Shown: one piece after another, positions 21,869 to 43,278 of the stretch
Layout of the letters: every line of letters begins with the position of its first letter
Numbering within the stretch: position 1 is the first letter of the stretch
Source: Deuterostichococcus epilithicus
Lineage: Eukaryota; Chlorophyta; Trebouxiophyceae; Prasiolales; Stichococcaceae
DNA: 64,000 nt
Direction: 5' to 3'
Assembly: GCA_033439295.1 (NCBI GenBank)
Contig: JAVTLE010000004.1
Coordinates: 1,116,012 to 1,180,011 of the forward strand
Made by a program: the position numbers and the translations under genes
Notes under the pieces: model-generated
Told to the model about the DNA's origin: nothing
Seen by the model: only the letters and a program-made list of their open reading frames with translations
Databases searched by the model: none

Positions 21869-22482
21869 CGCGTATGGACCCCCCTCAGACTCCGCTGGAG
21901 ACACACTAATCCAAGTAATGCGCACAAGTCTGCAATGACGCCGCGCCCGACACACACTGCGATGAGCGTGCCAGACGCGATGGATCTTCCGACGAACAGA
22001 CCAGCAAGCTGCCAAACTGCGCCCTTGCCTGCTGCGAGCTCCGGACTCGACCGGGCCTGGTAATCCAGTGATTACCCTGTTGAACGACGAATCCCTTGGC
22101 GATTAGGGCGACATTTTCATCCCCCCAGATGAACGACGGACGAGCACCACGTTCTGACGTTCAGCTGCGCATTCAGACGTCTAGGGATCCGGACCACCAT
22201 CATTACGGGAGCTGAGTCGCAAGGAACGTGTCACTGAAAACAGGCGCACAGTTCACAAAATATCTGCTGCAGTCCATGAACTTCCTGCGTGCAGGCCCGC
22301 CCCGCCGCACATGAGCGGCGTCAAAAGTCTCTACCCTGCACGTCGAGGCCTCGGCGATGGCGATCTAAGCGGTCTTGATTCTGAGAGCACCTCTCGACTG
22401 CCGCTTACAGTTTGCAGCCAGCAGAACACCCCGCAGCAATGCGCACAACACTGTGCGTGGGATTTCAGGGCGTCGCCGAGTT
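21869..22482. other. Intergenic: SF3B2 promoter side and SERCA 3' UTR
   Basis: The 614 bp between the SF3B2 ATG and the SERCA stop must hold the SF3B2 promoter/5' UTR and the SERCA 3' UTR. Apart from a minus-strand TGTAA at 22405-22409 I see no RNA gene, repeat or conserved motif. Confidence 0.55.
22405..22409 (-). promoter_or_regulatory. TGTAA-type poly(A) signal candidate for SERCA
   Basis: Minus-strand TGTAA about 75 nt beyond the SERCA stop codon. Position and strand fit the chlorophyte poly(A) motif. Confidence 0.45.
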
Positions 22483-31009
<8,527 letters not shown>

Positions 31010-31520
31010 GCGCGCCTGACCGATCCACATTCGCTGGCAAGGGTCAGGCACAGAGGCTTGCCGCACGCACTGAAGGCGCAGGTGAGCAAGCACAGGCGGC
31101 ACGAGCTATCTGCGCATCGCCAACCAGCTATCCACGAGCCAGCCTGGATCAGGGAACGGGCTCGTAGGCTCGGGCCGGTCGCTACGAGCAGTTGGCTTTG
31201 CCGTGCTGGAGCCAGATCGCGACAAGCCGTTTACATGCACACTTAGGCTCGCCAGGTGCTTCGAACGGTAGCAGAGAGCCCCACATGTCTTGTAAAGCCC
31301 AAATGACGCCTGCATAACGTTGCAATTGCCCAGCTGGGCTTGCCTGATGACTGTGATGAGCCTGGATCTGTCTGACAACCTCCGGAACACTGCGGACAGG
31401 TTTATCGAGTGCGCACGGCTACCGCAGCTTCATTTGCAATAAGTATAGGAAAGCGCACATGCTCACTGCAATCACAGCAATTTCTTGCACGCAGTGGGCG
31501 TGCGGAGTACACCTCTTACC
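31010..31520. other. Divergent intergenic region, SERCA / F-box gene
   Basis: The 511 bp between two outward-facing ATGs are expected to contain both promoters and 5' UTRs. No clear TATA box, repeat or RNA gene is visible. Confidence 0.5.
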
Positions 31521-34500
31521 ATGCAAACCGTGTACACCTTTGCCATGGGTCCTGAAGACCCGCAGTCGGTCGAGATGAGCGTAGACGACACTTCTGCGAA
31601 CAATGCAGCATTTAAAGATGCCCAAATGTCACTCTTGGATTTGCCAGCAGCGCTGCTGCAGGAAATCTTGGCGCACTGTGCTCCAGGCAGCTCGCGGTGT
31701 GCGCTCCTGCAATACCTTGCTGGATCACGCACCTACTTTTTGTTAGATTCTCAAGCTGCTCGGGGTGCCTTGGCATGCTGTGCAAAGAAAACTATGAACG
31801 GAGCCTCCTTCCCACCTGCAGAACCGGCATCTGCTTGCCGCTCGTCTGTCGCGCGTTCCGCACAGCGCTGGCCGATACAGACAACGTGCGCCTGTGGGAG
31901 GAGGTCAACCCCGAGGGGTGCATTGATGCTGCGAAGAAGAAGATAGTATGGAAGGACCTGCGCGGCTGGGTTATTGCACGCGCACCGGCCATGAGCAGGC
32001 TGACGCTGTGGTAAGGCCTCCGCCATGACGTGTGTTCAGCCACACACCGACTGCATTTCTGCGTCTGCCCTGGCACTGCATCTGCAGTACCTGCACAAGA
32101 TGTGCTCGTTCGTCCGTTGAGGATATTCTCAGACTCCCTTGTCGGACTCACCCCTGAACACCAATTTTCAGGCCAAATGCCGTTGGCCGGACGATGCGCG
32201 ATGTTTCCTCCGCTCCCGGCGCGCAAAGCCTGGACTTCAGAGTGCTGCCAGACTGGCCAGACATGCCGAGGCTCAGGGAGCTGGACCTCGGCGCTGAAGG
32301 TGCCCTCCTCCATCCCGCAAAATGCCTGATTTAATTCTTATTAGATTAGTTGTCGAGCCTCCGCAGGTGTCCTGGACGCGTAGGGCGACTGCCGGGGGGC
32401 TCGGCGTCCCGAGGGTGCAGGCGAGGTGTCGGGTTGTTTCCATATGCTGCCTCTGTGCAAACAGCCTGAGCTGCAGCATCTCTTGATCGAGTGCCCTGCT
32501 GCAGAGCCGGTCTGTGTGATGTTCTTTGCACTCAAGGTGACGATGATCGGTGCAACATATGTGCACGGTGCTTCCAATGTGGTGGTTGTCAGGGAAAGTG
32601 CTGCTGTCAGGAATATGCTGCTGTCAGGAATATGCTGCTGTCAGGAATGCTGCCATCAGGGAATTGCTGTTTAAATGCTGTGGGGTCGTCTGACCATGCC
32701 ACTAGGCTGTCTTCCTGTCTGCGATGGTGCCACTGCCAGATGTGCTACCTTCTGCCTTCTGCAGGATCCTGGCTGGAGGCTGCTCACCCCTCGGCGCTTT
32801 GGCCCCTGACGCGGCTCAGCGGCCTGCAGAGCCTGCGGCTGAAGCTGATCGTGCCGGACCCCAGCAGCTGGTCGTGCCTGCAGGCCCTGACCCAGCTGAC
32901 TCGCCTGCACCTCCACGGTGGCCCACCCAAAACCCTCATGTCTTTGAAATGGTCACGCTTCCACTATTATTGCACAGAGCACCAGCTTCAGATGGGCATC
33001 CCCAGGATGTTGTCCTGTTCTTGTCTATTGGGTGACGCATGTCGATGTCACGATCGAGGCGCTGCGGTCTGGGCTAAGCGTCCGACAACAACTGATACCC
33101 ATCACATGCAATTGGTGTGGCTCTGTTGCGTGCAGGCGTGCTTGTGAGAAGTCCCTTCAGCTTCGACGTGCTTTCCACATTGCGGTGGCTGGCGCACGCT
33201 GAACTTTTACTGCCCCACGATTGCGAGCTGGAGCCCCTGGCGGGTCTGCCAGCGCTGCGGACCCTGGTGCTGCCGCTGCCTAGGTTCGGTGGGAACTCCG
33301 TCGCAGCCGCCGAGCGGTGGGACAGCGTGGGCAGTAAGTTCCATTCATCACGGCGATCCTCGATAAATTTGTCTTTGCGAGGGGCGTGCCCGCTTGAGCT
33401 TGGCTCACCTGCATGCGTGCCAGCTGTGCCGAATCAGCGGGCCATGGCACCTCTAAGTCCATGCTGCGCTCTTCGATCTAGCTCATGTGGATTGGCGGCA
33501 GAGCGGCCCTTACTACCACCGCAGCTCTTACTACGGTCGCCATCCATGCTGTCCACGTGACAAAACAGCCAAGTGCTAATCGTTGTGCCTGCTGCCTGCA
33601 GGCCTCACGCAGTTGGAGAAGCTGATGCTTGGACCAAATGGCGCTGAGGCATTTCCAGAGGGCTGGCCTGCAGTCCCTTCCAGTGCCGCGCTCCACCATT
33701 TGACGGCACTGACCGAGCTGAGTCTCACGGTGCGGCTCTCCTGCAGTCAGGCCTGCATGCCCTGACCACACCAAGTGCCGTCAATGCTCGATGTGGCCAG
33801 AGCCTCTCTGTACATGAGCAGAAAGGGCTCCTGGGTGAGCCATGGCGACACCCAGCGATATGTCTGATGGGCTTGGGCCCTTGCTACAGATCGCTGGTGT
33901 AGAGCCCGCGAATGGCTCGGTGCCGCCAGTCATCACGCGGCTGCAGCGCTTGGCCCGCTTGCATGTCGTCGGCAGCCTGGAGGGAAACATCGTGGAGCTG
34001 CCGCCAGGCTTCGGGACGCTTGAGGCTCTGACAATGCTGCGCTTTGAGGGGGTGAGCGAGCGAGATTCCTTCTGCCTGCTGTCCCTGCCACATGCGGGGC
34101 CGGTCAACCTGATTCAGTTGATGGCAGCGCGTTGCTGTGTGGGGACAAGAGGTTTTGACATAATTGTTGCAGATGGTGCATGCATCGTCGTTTCATGCGT
34201 CAAGGATGCTGCACCTTGCGTGTCTGAGCGTGTGCTGCTGCCAGGCGGCCTGCTAGTCAGGGAGCTAGCCTGCTCCTGCAGACCACTGCATGACTATTGT
34301 TCTGCTGGACTGCGAGTTCGCGAACTGTTCCAATCCTGCAGGTGCACTTTGGCGAGGCTGCACCGCTGCGGGGTGGCCTGTCAGCGCTGCGCACCCTGCG
34401 GGTGGAGGCCTGCTCCGGGCACCTCTGCTTCGACTGCGGGCTGCCTTCACTGACACGGCTGGCGCTGCTGGAATGCGACGACCTGCGGCTGCGCCCCGGC

Positions 34501-36278
34501 TTCCTTTGGGCCCTCAACAGGCAGCCGGCCACCCGTTGCGAGGTCACCCAGGCCTGGGTGCAGGTGAGTCTTCATTGCATGCGTCCTGCAAGCTGTGCAT
34601 CGTCCAGTGTCTCTGTGCCGTGCTGAGAGCGTGTCCGGGATACACTGCACACCCCGGCGACCGTGCCAACAGTGTTGTGAAGCAGAAGCCTGAGAGTGTG
34701 GCGAGGGCAGCCGTGGCAACCATCCCTGAATATGCAGCGCGGCCCACCTGTGTCAGCACATGTGTGCCTGCGGCCGCAGTATGGCCGCTCGGACATGGTG
34801 GCGGGCATTGCTGCGGTGCTGCCGCGCGTCCACCGCATGACCATCCAGGACCCGCCTGCCTGGCGCGGCATCTCGCCAGAGCTGTCGCTCGAAAACCTTG
34901 AAGATGTAGACCTGCAGGCAAGCATCACACGTTCTGTCTTTGCTTTTGGTGCCTCACAATTCTGCTCACAGGACATTTAGCATACGCACGCCTGTGCTCA
35001 TCTACCCTCGCTTGTGTGCCGAGTCTGCACCACCTCATCAGGTGTCCTGCTGTGGGGCAGGGTTGCGGCCTGTTTAGCATCCCAGCACAGCTGTCGGCGG
35101 CGTCCCGGCTGCAGCGCCTGCGCATCGGCGATAATGGCAACTGCCTGGAGATCAGGCCGAGCGACATCGACGTGCTCAGCGCAATGCGAGCCCTGACCTT
35201 CCTCAGCATCGCCAAGGTGCGAGCAAAAGCGTTGGTTTGATGTTCTTGCACTGCGCCGGAGGCAAGACATTGTGCGCCCTCAGTGTCACAGAGCAGCTTA
35301 GTGCGCATGCTATCGAACCGAGGGGTTGCAGGTCCGGCAATGCACGTCGTGTGACGGACTCTAGAGCCGAATTGTGCATCAGGCCTCGTGCTTGCTGCGC
35401 AAAGCTGCGGCAGGCACGAAGCCGATGACTGATGTTGCTCAAGGGCTTGTGCAATGTCAATCGCAGCCTGGACGGGGCGCAACAGGCGGCCGCCCCGTGA
35501 CTGAAAACGCACACGCGTCGCTACCGCTGTGGAAGCTGCAGTCCCTCGCCGCCCTTATGTACATCTTGTGGCAGCTGCGGGTGAGCACTTTCTTTCTAAA
35601 GCGCAAGCATCTGCGGCACCTGCCTTGGATCACTGATCTCTGATAGCAAGGGCCTTCACCCCAAAGCCAGGCGTGGTCTGCCGGCAGATTGGACGAGCCT
35701 GATTCTTTCTGGCCTGCCGTGTCCATCGAGCGAGGCCTGCAGCCTAAGTCCATTCTCTAAGAATCTTGTGAGGGCACACTTGGGGACGACGAAAGCTTGT
35801 CGGGCAATGCGTGCTTACATATGCGTAGCCCGACATGCTTGGATGGGCGCGCACAGTTTTCGAACCCTAAGGCTGTGAGAACAGCAGCATGAAATACAGA
35901 CAAAATGTGATGAACTTGTACACGCAGGCGCGGGACCTGACGGTGGTGCTGCGGGAGCCCCGGAACGTGCAGGTGCCGCTGCAGGCGGCTGCTGCGGCGC
36001 CGCCCGACGCCCTCGGGCGGTGCGCCCTCACCACGGCACTGATAGCTCGCATCGGCGAGGCAGCGATCGCACATGCTCGTGTTTTGGGGGAGTCCGGTGC
36101 TGCAAGTTACCCCGGCGGCCTGGACGATGCGTTCGCAGTCGCCTTTGCTCGTGGTTCGATGGCGGCGGTGCAGGCGTGGCTGGACGAGCGGTTTCCGGCG
36201 GTGAACGCGCCGTTTGACAACATCGCAGACCGAGATGGGGCTGCTGCACTGGAAGCACTGACGGCGGCAGAGTACTGA
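31521..36278 (+). CDS. F-box / leucine-rich-repeat protein
   Basis: Likely substrate receptor of an SCF-type (SKP1-CUL1-F-box) ubiquitin ligase. Phase-consistent exons: 31521-31696, 31822-32010, 32172-32299, about 32763-32918, about 33138-33330, about 33602-33729, about 33891-34051, about 34341-34562, 34780-34917, about 35061-35216, about 35544-35582, about 35929-36278. An N-terminal F-box is split across exons 1 and 2 (LLDLPAALLQEILAHC joined to LPLVCRAFRTALADTD, then LWEEV). The middle has degenerate leucine-rich repeats (for example LSGLQSLRLK, LTQLTRLHL, LPALRTLVLP, LTQLEKLML). The last exon gives about 115 residues of Ala-rich, probably helical sequence with no family I recognise. The donor after the exon ending DVDLQ is GC (34918). 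The ATG at 31521 is the first in frame. The target protein cannot be inferred. Confidence 0.82.
32599..32665 (+). repeat. Minisatellite, about 17-bp unit, in an F-box gene intron
   Basis: Almost four copies of a TGCTGCTGTCAGGAATA-like 17-mer in tandem, the last degenerate. It lies in the intron 32300-32762 and has no coding role. Confidence 0.85.
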
Positions 36279-36588
36279 ACAGTGTCGAGCTGGCAGTTGC
36301 TGGGCCGTAGGATCAATTTGGAACTCGTTTGCGTTGACACGGAAATGCTGTTCAAAATTTTGATGTTAGATGGGTCGTGAACAGAGATCGGTTGCATGGC
36401 AGTCATTGCTGTAGGTAATCACTGAAGGATCGAGGACACGACGCCCACATTGCAGACCCTGCTCGCTTGTGATGTGCACAGAGATCACGCTCAAAAAATA
36501 AGACAGTAAACAGCATTGAAAGTAAACTCTGCTCATCCCCAACACGCAGCACTGGCTTCCACAGCGAAGCATGCAATGCAATAGCCTT
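36279..36588. other. Short convergent 3' region, F-box gene / symporter
   Basis: Only 310 bp separate two facing stop codons, so the 3' UTRs probably abut or overlap. No TGTAA motif was found on either strand in a manual scan. Nothing else is recognisable. Confidence 0.5.
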
Positions 36589-39500
36589 CTATGGCTTGGT
36601 GGTTGCGCCAGACGTTAGCGGGCTGATGGCCGCCACGTGATCGACAGAGCCATCCGACTCGTGTGGCAGCTTGGCGGACGGGCCACCGCTGCTATGACTG
36701 TCCACCGCCTGCGCGTCGCCGAGCTTGGCGCGCCGCAGCTTGCGATTGAAGAAGTATCTGCCCGCCTGCACAAGAGCTGGATCAATATGTCCTACCTTCT
36801 CTAGTCTGTTAAGTTTCCAGCCTCCAAGCGGGATGCTGCAGAATGATATGAGCAAACTGAGACTGGTTGAGCAAGGGTGGCCGAGAAATTATGGATATTG
36901 CTTCCAAGGGGACCCACCTGGACGAAGTTGTTGCCGTCAACGGAGTCACGGACAAGACCGCTGCCAAAGGGATTCTCCAGCAGGCTGAAGGCCGCCAGCG
37001 CCCTGCAGACAGGCAAGGTCTTGTGGGCAGACATTCGCATCTGACTGCAGCGTCTGCAAACGAAGTTTTGAGCATGGGGCAAGCGCCGGCTGCACACGAC
37101 TTTTGCCTGGTTCTCCGTTCCCGTGCAGCTCCTCAACTGATGGGACAGCCATTGGGGCATGTGGCGGACGGGCGCACCAGGCAACGGCTGTGCCGATAAC
37201 ATTCACGCCCAACAGCCCGGCGTAGGGGCCGCCGCCCATGTACCAACTGTCCATATTGATGGCATCTCTGCAGCAGTCTGCCGTTGACAGCTGGAAGACA
37301 ATGGCCACAGTTACGCCCCTGCGCCAAGAGCGTCGTGATATCAACTCAGTCTTGGTCTAGCGCCGTCTTGATGCAAGACGTGTCAGTCGATGCGCATGTG
37401 GTTGCGGCAACACGCATGCAGCGGTGGGCAAGTCGGCAATTCTGCTCTCAGCGCACCACCAGAATGGCATATGGAAGACCTGTGGAGGAGGCTCAAGCAT
37501 CAGCTTTGCGCATGTGCTTACTTGCTGCACCAAGCCCAAGGGGGCAAGCGTCACCAACCAAGCATGCAGAGGTGAGCACCGGTGAGCCTCACCAGCGGAT
37601 GGTAGCCACCCTTGAGCCACATGAGCGCAAAGATCGGTGGCCCCAGCCCCATCACAACTGCGGCCAGCAGGGTAGCAGCTGAGCCATCACGATGATGACA
37701 CAACTCTGCAAGTAGCGGCCAGGCTTTCAATGGCCAGGAGACAATAATGATCCGACACCTTTCGAGCCCATCAACCCCGGCCCTTTGAAATTCGGCGCTT
37801 GCAATGTTCATGCCACAATCAGTGCTGTTGCACAGGGATCAACGGCAGCGCAGCGCCTGTGCCGGATGTGGTCGTGGCTTCCAGTGCGGTGGGGTTTGAC
37901 AGTAGCGGCAGCATGCCGACGACGGGCAGCACGATGATCATTAAGCGTCCGAATGCCAGGTGCCTGAGCAGTCATAGTCGAAATCAGCACAAAGAAGAGC
38001 CGTGTATGGCAGCAGTCACAACAGGCCGATGCAAGGCGATCGTGCCACTCGTCAGTTCAGTCACCCACTTGCGGGTTGCTGCTGTGGGCGGCTTCGGCAC
38101 GCCATCCTCCACCAGGCCTGCACACAAAGCCGGCCAGCGTCTCAAGTGGGCACTGGCGCAAGAGTGAGAGGAGCAATAGTGCGAGCTTGTCTTCAGAGTG
38201 GAGCAGATGCGAAAACTCTCCCACGATCATTGACGCTGCATACGCCAGCAACAGCATGCCTAGCCGCACCTATGAACTCGGGACCCATTAGCTTTGCCGC
38301 TGACGTGAAAGTGGAGTCGAGCGTCGACAGACTCTGGGTGATGAAGATGATGTTTGTGATACTGAACACCGCGGTGCCAAAAAACTTGGACACCGCTGAG
38401 GGCTGTCCCGCCTTGAAGGCCACGAAGATGCCGTCAGGTACCCGCCAGGGTTGCAACACGGCGACCATGCTGCCGAAGATGCCTAAAGAGGTGTAAAACC
38501 ATAGCCAAATGTCAGCGGACTTGAGCAGGGCTGGAGTTGGGCCCCACCAGAAAGACGGCGGACACACAGTTGCGGGTTGCGGCAGTGACGGCAGCAGCGG
38601 TAGCGGCGGTGGGGGCGGCGGCAGCAGCGGCGGGGGCGGCATCAGCAGCGGCGGTTGCGGCAGCTGTAGCGGCCTGGTTCCGGGTTTGGTGGCAGTTTGC
38701 AGGCGGCAGCAGGCGCACCCATGAAGGAGAAGAGCAGGATGAAGACGGCTGCAAAGGCGCCGCCCAGTAGGAAGCTCTGAACCATTTTCCTGGGCGCTGT
38801 CAAGAATGCCCGGTCCGTCAGCACCCTGCAGTTACACAATGATGTCAACACATTGCCTGCAACACCGGCAGGGCAGGGATTCGCAGCAGGAAGCCTGGAC
38901 CAATAACATCTCCATGTTGCCAGTGATATACCCCTCCCCTCCCGGCCCCCGGGAGAAAGGGGGGGGGGGGATTTTAAACCTTAAACCCGCATGCAAAGGG
39001 GCCGCTAGCATCAAGAGCACTAGCTTTGGGGTGCATGTGTGTCCCAGCGAGACGCTTTCAGCCCAGAAGCGGGACGCACGGGTCGAAGAAGGGGTACGAC
39101 AGGCAGCCCTGCAGCAGGCCGACGATGAGCAGGTCCAGCCCGCCCTTGAGGCTCCATTGTGTGGAGGCGTCCCAGGCGCCGCGCGCGGCGTTACACAGAG
39201 GCTCCGTCTCAACCGCGCAGTCCGCCGGTGTCCAGGCGCCGCCCACATTCGGGGCCTCGCACACCGCGGCGCTGGTGATTGCTGCGCTCGAGGGAGGCCA
39301 AGAGCGGGAGTGAGACAAGCATGCTTTGAGCAAACGTGGACCGGCGCACCATGCTCGTGCTGTCAACTTCATGTTTCGGTCCCCGCCACCTTCCCCCTTT
39401 CCCTCCCCCCGCGTGCACAGGTGCGCCACAGCCCTCGCGCTGGCCGGCGGCCTGATCGCGGCAGCAGGATGCAGAGACTCGCAACTCATCACGGAACGTT

Positions 39501-42041
39501 GAACGATGTCGGCAGCGGTGGCCGCACTTGGGTAGTTGCAGGTCGCATTGGTATACTCGAACGCCGCCTTGGTGAGGTTGGCGGAACCTTGGCCCAGGGC
39601 CGCGCACTGGTCGTATGTCACTGCCTGGTTTGGCAGCGCACAGGTGCCATTTGCGTTCCACTCGCCAAACGACCTGCACCCCAATTCCAGTGGTCGGCCC
39701 CTCTGTCCCGGCGAGGAGAAGGTGTGACGGGCGGGATACTGACGCCTGCATCAGTGTTGGGGGGCCGGTTCACACCTTGGGGCATTGATGCCGAGGACTA
39801 TTAGAATCCCAATGAGGAGCCCAAAACACGTGGTCATCTGCGCAGCAGGTGACACAGTGGATTCGGCGGGTCTGCACGGCGGACAAGCTTGAGGCGCGCC
39901 CTTCGCTGCACAAAGCGCATGTGAGAGGAAGCAGCACCCGTGCAGGTCTGCAGGCGTATAGAATGTCAATAGGCATGGATGACGCAAAGCTGCTACACCG
40001 TCCCCACACCTGGCCCGTGTCTGTGAGCACGCTCGCCCGCATACCGCCAGTAAAGGCATAAATGACAGGGATGAGGGTGCTCAGGCAGCAGCCCAGCCAA
40101 AACTCGGTGGAGTGCTGCACGGTGAGGCAGCAGCATTGTCAATGGCACTGCACATGGCACTACACTAGGCACTGCGAAATGCACTGAATAAGGGGCATTC
40201 CCGACAAGTGGGCACACCGCAAACAGCAGGAATGCATGGCAAGGCGCTGGAACTGCGAGTGTACAGCGAGGTTCTGGGATACGTACTGTGGGTCCGAAGA
40301 ATCCGCCCACAACCAGCGCATTGCTCCACACTTCTTGGTACAGCCGGAAGGCCTGCATGTCAGAAGGGGGCCAAACGTAAAGACCTCGTACTCCGGTGCA
40401 TGTGGCAGGTATGATGACGCGGCGCTGCCGCGTACGCGGCAGGCAGATGCGGGCAGACAGGCTGGCCCGGAGAAAGTGAAAGCGGAAATTTGCTCACCAC
40501 AGCCAGGCCGAAGCTGATCACCGCCAAAGTCCCTACAGACAGCATTTGCAAAATGTCAAGGGTGCACACGCCGCTCCATGCAAAACATCAAGGGTGCGCA
40601 CGACGCCATCCAGCGGCAACTTGCTTCCTACCTACAGGAGGCCTGTGGGAAGCAGTGCGTCACGCCACTACCAGGCACGACAAACATCTCACCATATCGC
40701 TCGTTGATTGCCTCAGGCAGGGATCGGTAGCCGCGCCGCGTCCTCAAGAAATACACGACGAATGCGACCGCTGGAAAAGCGGTGTAATATGATGCATATC
40801 TGCAGCGAAATGTCGTTGTTCCTGAGTTTGGTACAATGATTCTCAAAAGCCAGCCAACAGACGAGTGGCTGTGGGCAGTTTGATGTGTCAGAGTGTGTCA
40901 GCGGAAGGGAAGAATACTCACGCGAGGCCCCCCACGATGCCATAGGAGGCGCCTAAGACCGAGGCATTCAAGATCGACCTGCGATGTTGATCAGGGAAGC
41001 GTCGACTTGCATGTTAGCCTGTCGATTGTTTTCGGTGTTAGGCAAGTCGATCCTCAGCCTCAGTGTCGTTCAGCGACTTCGTGATGCAGCCAACTCACTT
41101 TGCGAACACCTGCAGATGCGGCCAGCACACGTCAGCGCAATCGCTACAGGCACTGTAACTCATCATGGTTGCGCAATCAGTACGATCGCAGTGATGTGAA
41201 TTGACAACGTGAATTGGCGACTTGTCATGCAAAAACGTACTCACGCACCCAGGAGATAGAGACAGACGCCGCCAGCATGAGCATTGCCCGAGTCGAAGTA
41301 ACATCATCAACCAATCCGCCCCTGCACACGAAATCGAATCATGTAATCAACATCAAGCCTCGCGAAAGATTTTACAGTCTACGCGCAAATGCATGCTAGC
41401 TGCGGACTCGACACCTGAAAAAGCGCGAAGGGTCGCGGATGTACGGCGCGAATGGTATAGTGAGTGCAGCATAGAGCACCAGCCAGAACCTGCAGATGGA
41501 GCAGCATGAACTTAGCTGGTGGATCATGAGCCGGAACCTCGGCCCCCCCTCCACCCCCCGCCTCCCCCGCAGATCGATAAAGCAGCCAGAGCCTGCCGCT
41601 GGCAGTGGCGGAGTAGGCGGCAATAGGCCTTCGGACAGCAGCAGAGGAAGGAACAAACCATTGCAGGTCGACCTGCAGCATTGTAAGATTGCATCTGAGT
41701 CGCGAGGCGTGTTGCATGAGGCAGGCAGGAGCAGGCAGCATGGTGCCGGCCCCGGCCGCCGCTGCACAATCGCGCTGCAGTGCACCGACCACATCGCGCG
41801 GCACCGATCAGTGCAATCACCTGGAGTGATATCAGGATGATAAAGATCACCAGAAGCACCTGCACAGCATCACACCGGGTTTGATCGACATGATGATTAG
41901 GCTAAAGGGCTGTGCATGCGTGTACAGGTGCGGCCTCACCCCCAGCGATGAAAGGAACCAGGGGCTACGCAGGCGGCGCTTCAGGCCCCCTAAATCTTCA
42001 TTGAGTCTGTGCCAAAAGCCAGGCGCCGCTGTGGAGGCCAT
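36589..42041 (-). CDS. Sodium:solute-symporter-family membrane transporter
   Basis: Multi-spanning transporter of the SSS/SLC5-like superfamily; substrate and coupling ion cannot be read from sequence. It starts MASTAAPGFWHRLNEDL at 42041 and ends SGATTKP with stop 36589-36591. About 20 small exons are inferred. Recognisable pieces in order: hydrophobic VLLVIFIILISLQ (about 41823-41861); GASYGIVGGLA (about 40921-40985); RTRRGYRSLPEAINERYGE (about 40690-40800), typical of SSS proteins; VWSNALVVGGFFGPT (about 40295-40360); LIPVIYAFTGGMRASVLTDTGQ (about 40010-40120); FGLLIGILIVLG (about 39780-39843); a long Cys-rich loop (about 39435-39700); GLLQGCLSYPFFDPV (about 39063-39290); LTDRAFLTAPRKMVQSF (about 38690-38830); and SLSTLDSTFTSAAKLMGPE (about 38270-38490). 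An 11-nt micro-exon is inferred at 41098-41108. It could be called DUR3-like, but the loop and overall pattern do not support that firmly. Individual exon edges are approximate. Confidence 0.78.
38565..38690. repeat. GGC/AGC-rich simple repeat in a symporter intron
   Basis: About 125 bp of imperfect GGCAGC/GGCGG triplets. It lies between the exons near 38490 and 38690 and is most likely intronic. It creates long spurious open frames on both strands. Confidence 0.7.
38956..38990. repeat. G-run followed by TTTAAACC-type telomere-like motif
   Basis: A run of about 12 G residues is followed by two AAACC(C)-like units inside a symporter intron. It may form a G-rich secondary structure. It is too short and degenerate to call an interstitial telomere. 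Confidence 0.4.
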
Positions 42042-43278
42042 GGTCGATTGTGACGGATAGTTGCGTGCGACCGATTTGCGCAGTTCACACTTGTATCATG
42101 CTCAGCACGCGCGATCACTGCAGCTTGAACTCTTCTGCACGCCACACCATAAGCAAATCAGCATCATGGCTGGTTTAGGCAGAGCGTTATAGCTGCTCGA
42201 GACGTGGCTGTCTGTCAGACAGTTGACTAATTGACCTGTGGGGTTTTCCAGGGTTTACATCCATGGCGGCAAAACTGGCGGTGCTTAATCACCCAACTAC
42301 GGTCCTCGCAACGTTGGAGAGCGTCCCCACAGCGCGAGCGGAGTGAATGCAATCACTGGCCTCGAACAATGGAACGAATTCCAAAGCGCAGGCTGGCTGG
42401 AACACATATTGAACTCTCCAGGCTTCGGGAGCTAGAGTGCTGGAAAGCGAGGCGTGATGACGCATGGAGTGATAGATCCTGGCGGGGGGATTCACAGACA
42501 ATTTCCTCGCAACGACGGAGGATGCCTCCAACGTGCAAGCGGGTAGAATGCACTCAAGCGGGGTCGGCCAAGCAGCATGCACACAACAGAAAAAGGCACC
42601 TGATTCGTGGGTCAGGCTGACGGGAATGGCACCAGATGCGCGAAAGGCGGCTTCTTCAGGGGGACAGCGTTAGCAGGGTAGAGGCATCAGTGAGGCAGAT
42701 TCACCAAGGCAGTATGCTGTGCACCTAAATGGGCCCCTTTAAAGTACTTTTGAATGACTGTCAAGGCATACAAGGCATGTGGGATTCACAGAGGCAACAA
42801 GATCTCCTGGTGCGAAAACGGATTCACACAGATGCTTCGCAAGCAAGAGCGCTTCATACATCCACTTCGATCCAAAGAGCTACTACCTACGTAGATCAGC
42901 AGGTTCCTGAATGAACAGTACCACATGCCCGGCACAGTTCATCTGCGTATTTAATATGAATAGCATATGCGCAGCCACTGCAAGCTGCAAGTGCAGGGAA
43001 TGCCATATTGTGAAAGCACTGCTCAAGCCGCCGCGTGCCGTCAAAGGTATGCAGCTGACTAACGGAGGCGCCCCTGATAGGGCTGCCGGTACAGCTGCAA
43101 GGCTCACTCCTGAACCCAATGACACGCACTGAACACCAGCGCTGACCCTGCTGCCTCTACCCACCACACGCTTTGCCGCACAATGTGCCTGTTCCACTGA
43201 TGTCAGGTTTGCTAACTGCGCTGCAGGCTGCTGCAGATCGCTAGAGCTGTTGCAGCTCGAGCTTTGTGCCGCAGGAAA
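42042..43278. other. Intergenic region upstream of symporter, downstream of SGNH gene
   Basis: 1.24 kb without a supported gene. It should contain the symporter promoter and the SGNH-gene 3' UTR. A minus-strand TGTAA at 42255-42259 is over 1 kb from the SGNH stop and is not persuasive. No tRNA-like fold, transposon or long conserved frame is visible. Confidence 0.5.

Noticed and set aside
38956-38990. Interstitial telomere
   Set aside because: Only one or two imperfect units next to a G-run; not enough for a telomeric array.
36589-42041. Calling the symporter DUR3 (urea transporter)
   Set aside because: Only general SSS-superfamily features can be seen; the Cys-rich loop and lack of clear DUR3 signatures make the name unsafe.
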